Below the pieces are notes generated by a model, which saw only the letters and a list, made by a program, of their open reading frames with translations, did no database searches and was not told the DNA's origin. A stretch of 64,000 nt of DNA from DATNIB01 sp035604685 (GTDB taxonomy: Bacteria > Actinomycetota > Acidimicrobiia > Acidimicrobiales > RAAP-2): the NCBI GenBank assembly GCA_035604685.1, contig DATNIB010000049.1, forward strand, positions 37,060 to 101,059, read 5' to 3'. A program made the position numbers and the translations under genes. This document shows, one piece after another, positions 63,488 through 64,000 of this stretch (position 1 is its first letter; every line of letters begins with the position of its first letter).

Positions 63488-64000
63488 TTAGATGACGCGA
63501 GTCTCGTGGCCTTCCCAGTAGCGATCACGTAACAACCGTTTGTAGAGCTTGCCGTTGTCGTCTCGAGGGAGCTCGTCTACGAAGTCGACGCGGCGCGGGC
63601 ACTTGTAAGTTGCCAGTTCCGAGCGACAGTAGGCCAGTAGCTCGGCTTCGAGCTCCGGACTGACAGCGGCCGGATCGGTCGGCTTCACCACCGCAATGAC
63701 CGCCTCGCCCATCTCCGAATCGGGGACGCCGATGACGGCGACGTCGGCGACAGCCGGATGCCCGGCCAGAAGGTTTTCGGCCTCCTGGGGATAGATGTTG
63801 ACGCCACCAGAGATAATCATGTGCGCTTGCCGGTCGGTGAGGTAGAGGTAGCCCTCCAAGTCTAAGTAACCGATGTCGCCCAGCGTCCGCCAACCTCGTT
63901 CGTTGGTGACCGACGCGGTCTTCTGCGGATCGTTGTGGTACTCGAAAGGTCGGCCGGCGGCGAAGTACACGACACCCGCTTGTCCGGGTGGAAGCTCTTC
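63488..64000 (-). CDS. Acyl-CoA synthetase, C-terminal part (cut by the window edge)
   Basis: The final 170 residues of an AMP-forming acyl-CoA/fatty-acid-CoA ligase. WRTLGDIGYLDLEGYLYLTD contains the ATP-binding Asp, RQAHMIISGGVNIYPQEAEN the hinge and A8 motif, and CPRRVDFVDELPRDDNGKLY the C-terminal catalytic lysine. Upstream residues ELPPGQAGVVYFAAGRPFEY extend to the edge, so the frame is open and the start lies outside. It is convergent with araC. The substrate is likely a fatty or carboxylic acid; class relatives act on bile, aromatic or medium-chain acids. Confidence 0.92.
   Translation of the reverse strand, partial: EELPPGQAGVVYFAAGRPFEYHNDPQKTASVTNERGWRTLGDIGYLDLEGYLYLTDRQAHMIISGGVNIYPQEAENLLAGHPAVADVAVIGVPDSEMGEAVIAVVKPTDPAAVSPELEAELLAYCRSELATYKCPRRVDFVDELPRDDNGKLYKRLLRDRYWEGHETRVI

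Overview
The window is very GC-rich DNA, almost fully coding, from an actinobacterium. Lineage markers are WhiB, the PdtaS-type kinase, DUF3107, DUF3090, SCO1664-family and DUF2510 proteins, an F420-dependent LLM enzyme and an actinobacterial-type ValS. A complete System I (Ccm) cytochrome c maturation locus, where Actinobacteria more often use System II, together with the rest suggests a deep lineage such as Acidimicrobiia. That placement is an inference. I saw no rRNA, tRNA, IS element, prophage or CRISPR array. No gene-free stretch exceeds 300 bases; the longest gaps are about 270 (17262-17531) and 214 bases (56678-56891).

Layout. 0-10 kb: argS (cut by the left edge), acnA, PIG-L deacetylase, DEAD-box helicase, uridine kinase, peroxiredoxin, Fpg/Nei glycosylase, an F420 beta-subunit-like Fe-S protein and UdgB. 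10-17 kb: a translationally coupled trio (histidine-phosphatase fold, DUF3090, SCO1664 kinase-like), an MBOAT/SGNH acyl-transfer pair, and GDPD-etfB-etfA. 17-25 kb: whiB with a CRP-type site, then pdtaS-PHP-O-methyltransferase, a pair of ArsA-like ATPases with DUF3107, and a dGTPase-like HD protein. 25-29 kb: SDR and Mrp, facing a SufR-like regulator and cysteine desulfurase (Fe-S theme). 29-36.4 kb: ccdA-ccmABCDEF-ccmG-ccmH-ccmI. 36-46 kb: gmd, a glycosyltransferase, TetR, LMW phosphatase, acyl-CoA dehydrogenase, a cold-shock protein, and cysS/valS diverging from a 20-bp gap. 46-54 kb: a 5'-truncated NHL-repeat gene, a PE-LIG DNA ligase, MFS, two DUF2510 membrane proteins, two GNATs, an SDR and an LLM oxidoreductase. 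55-64 kb: small stand-alone genes, PAC2, MarR diverging from a second, mitochondrial-type aconitase, crotonase, sirtuin, VOC/DUF1801, AraC and the 3' end of an acyl-CoA synthetase. By eye, the last part is less GC-rich and richer in regulators.

Recurring architecture. (1) Operons are tightly coupled by GTGA, ATGA or TGATG junctions. (2) Many first genes have a TANNNT hexamer exactly 6 nt (up to 9) before a GTG/ATG with no Shine-Dalgarno, the pattern expected for leaderless mRNAs. (3) Several convergent gene pairs carry both stop codons inside one hairpin. The most testable regulatory loci are the CRP-like palindrome before whiB, the paired MarR palindromes before the second aconitase, and the shared -10 palindrome between cysS and valS. 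The most interesting unexplained system is the phosphatase-like/DUF3090/kinase-like operon at 10.2-12.1 kb.
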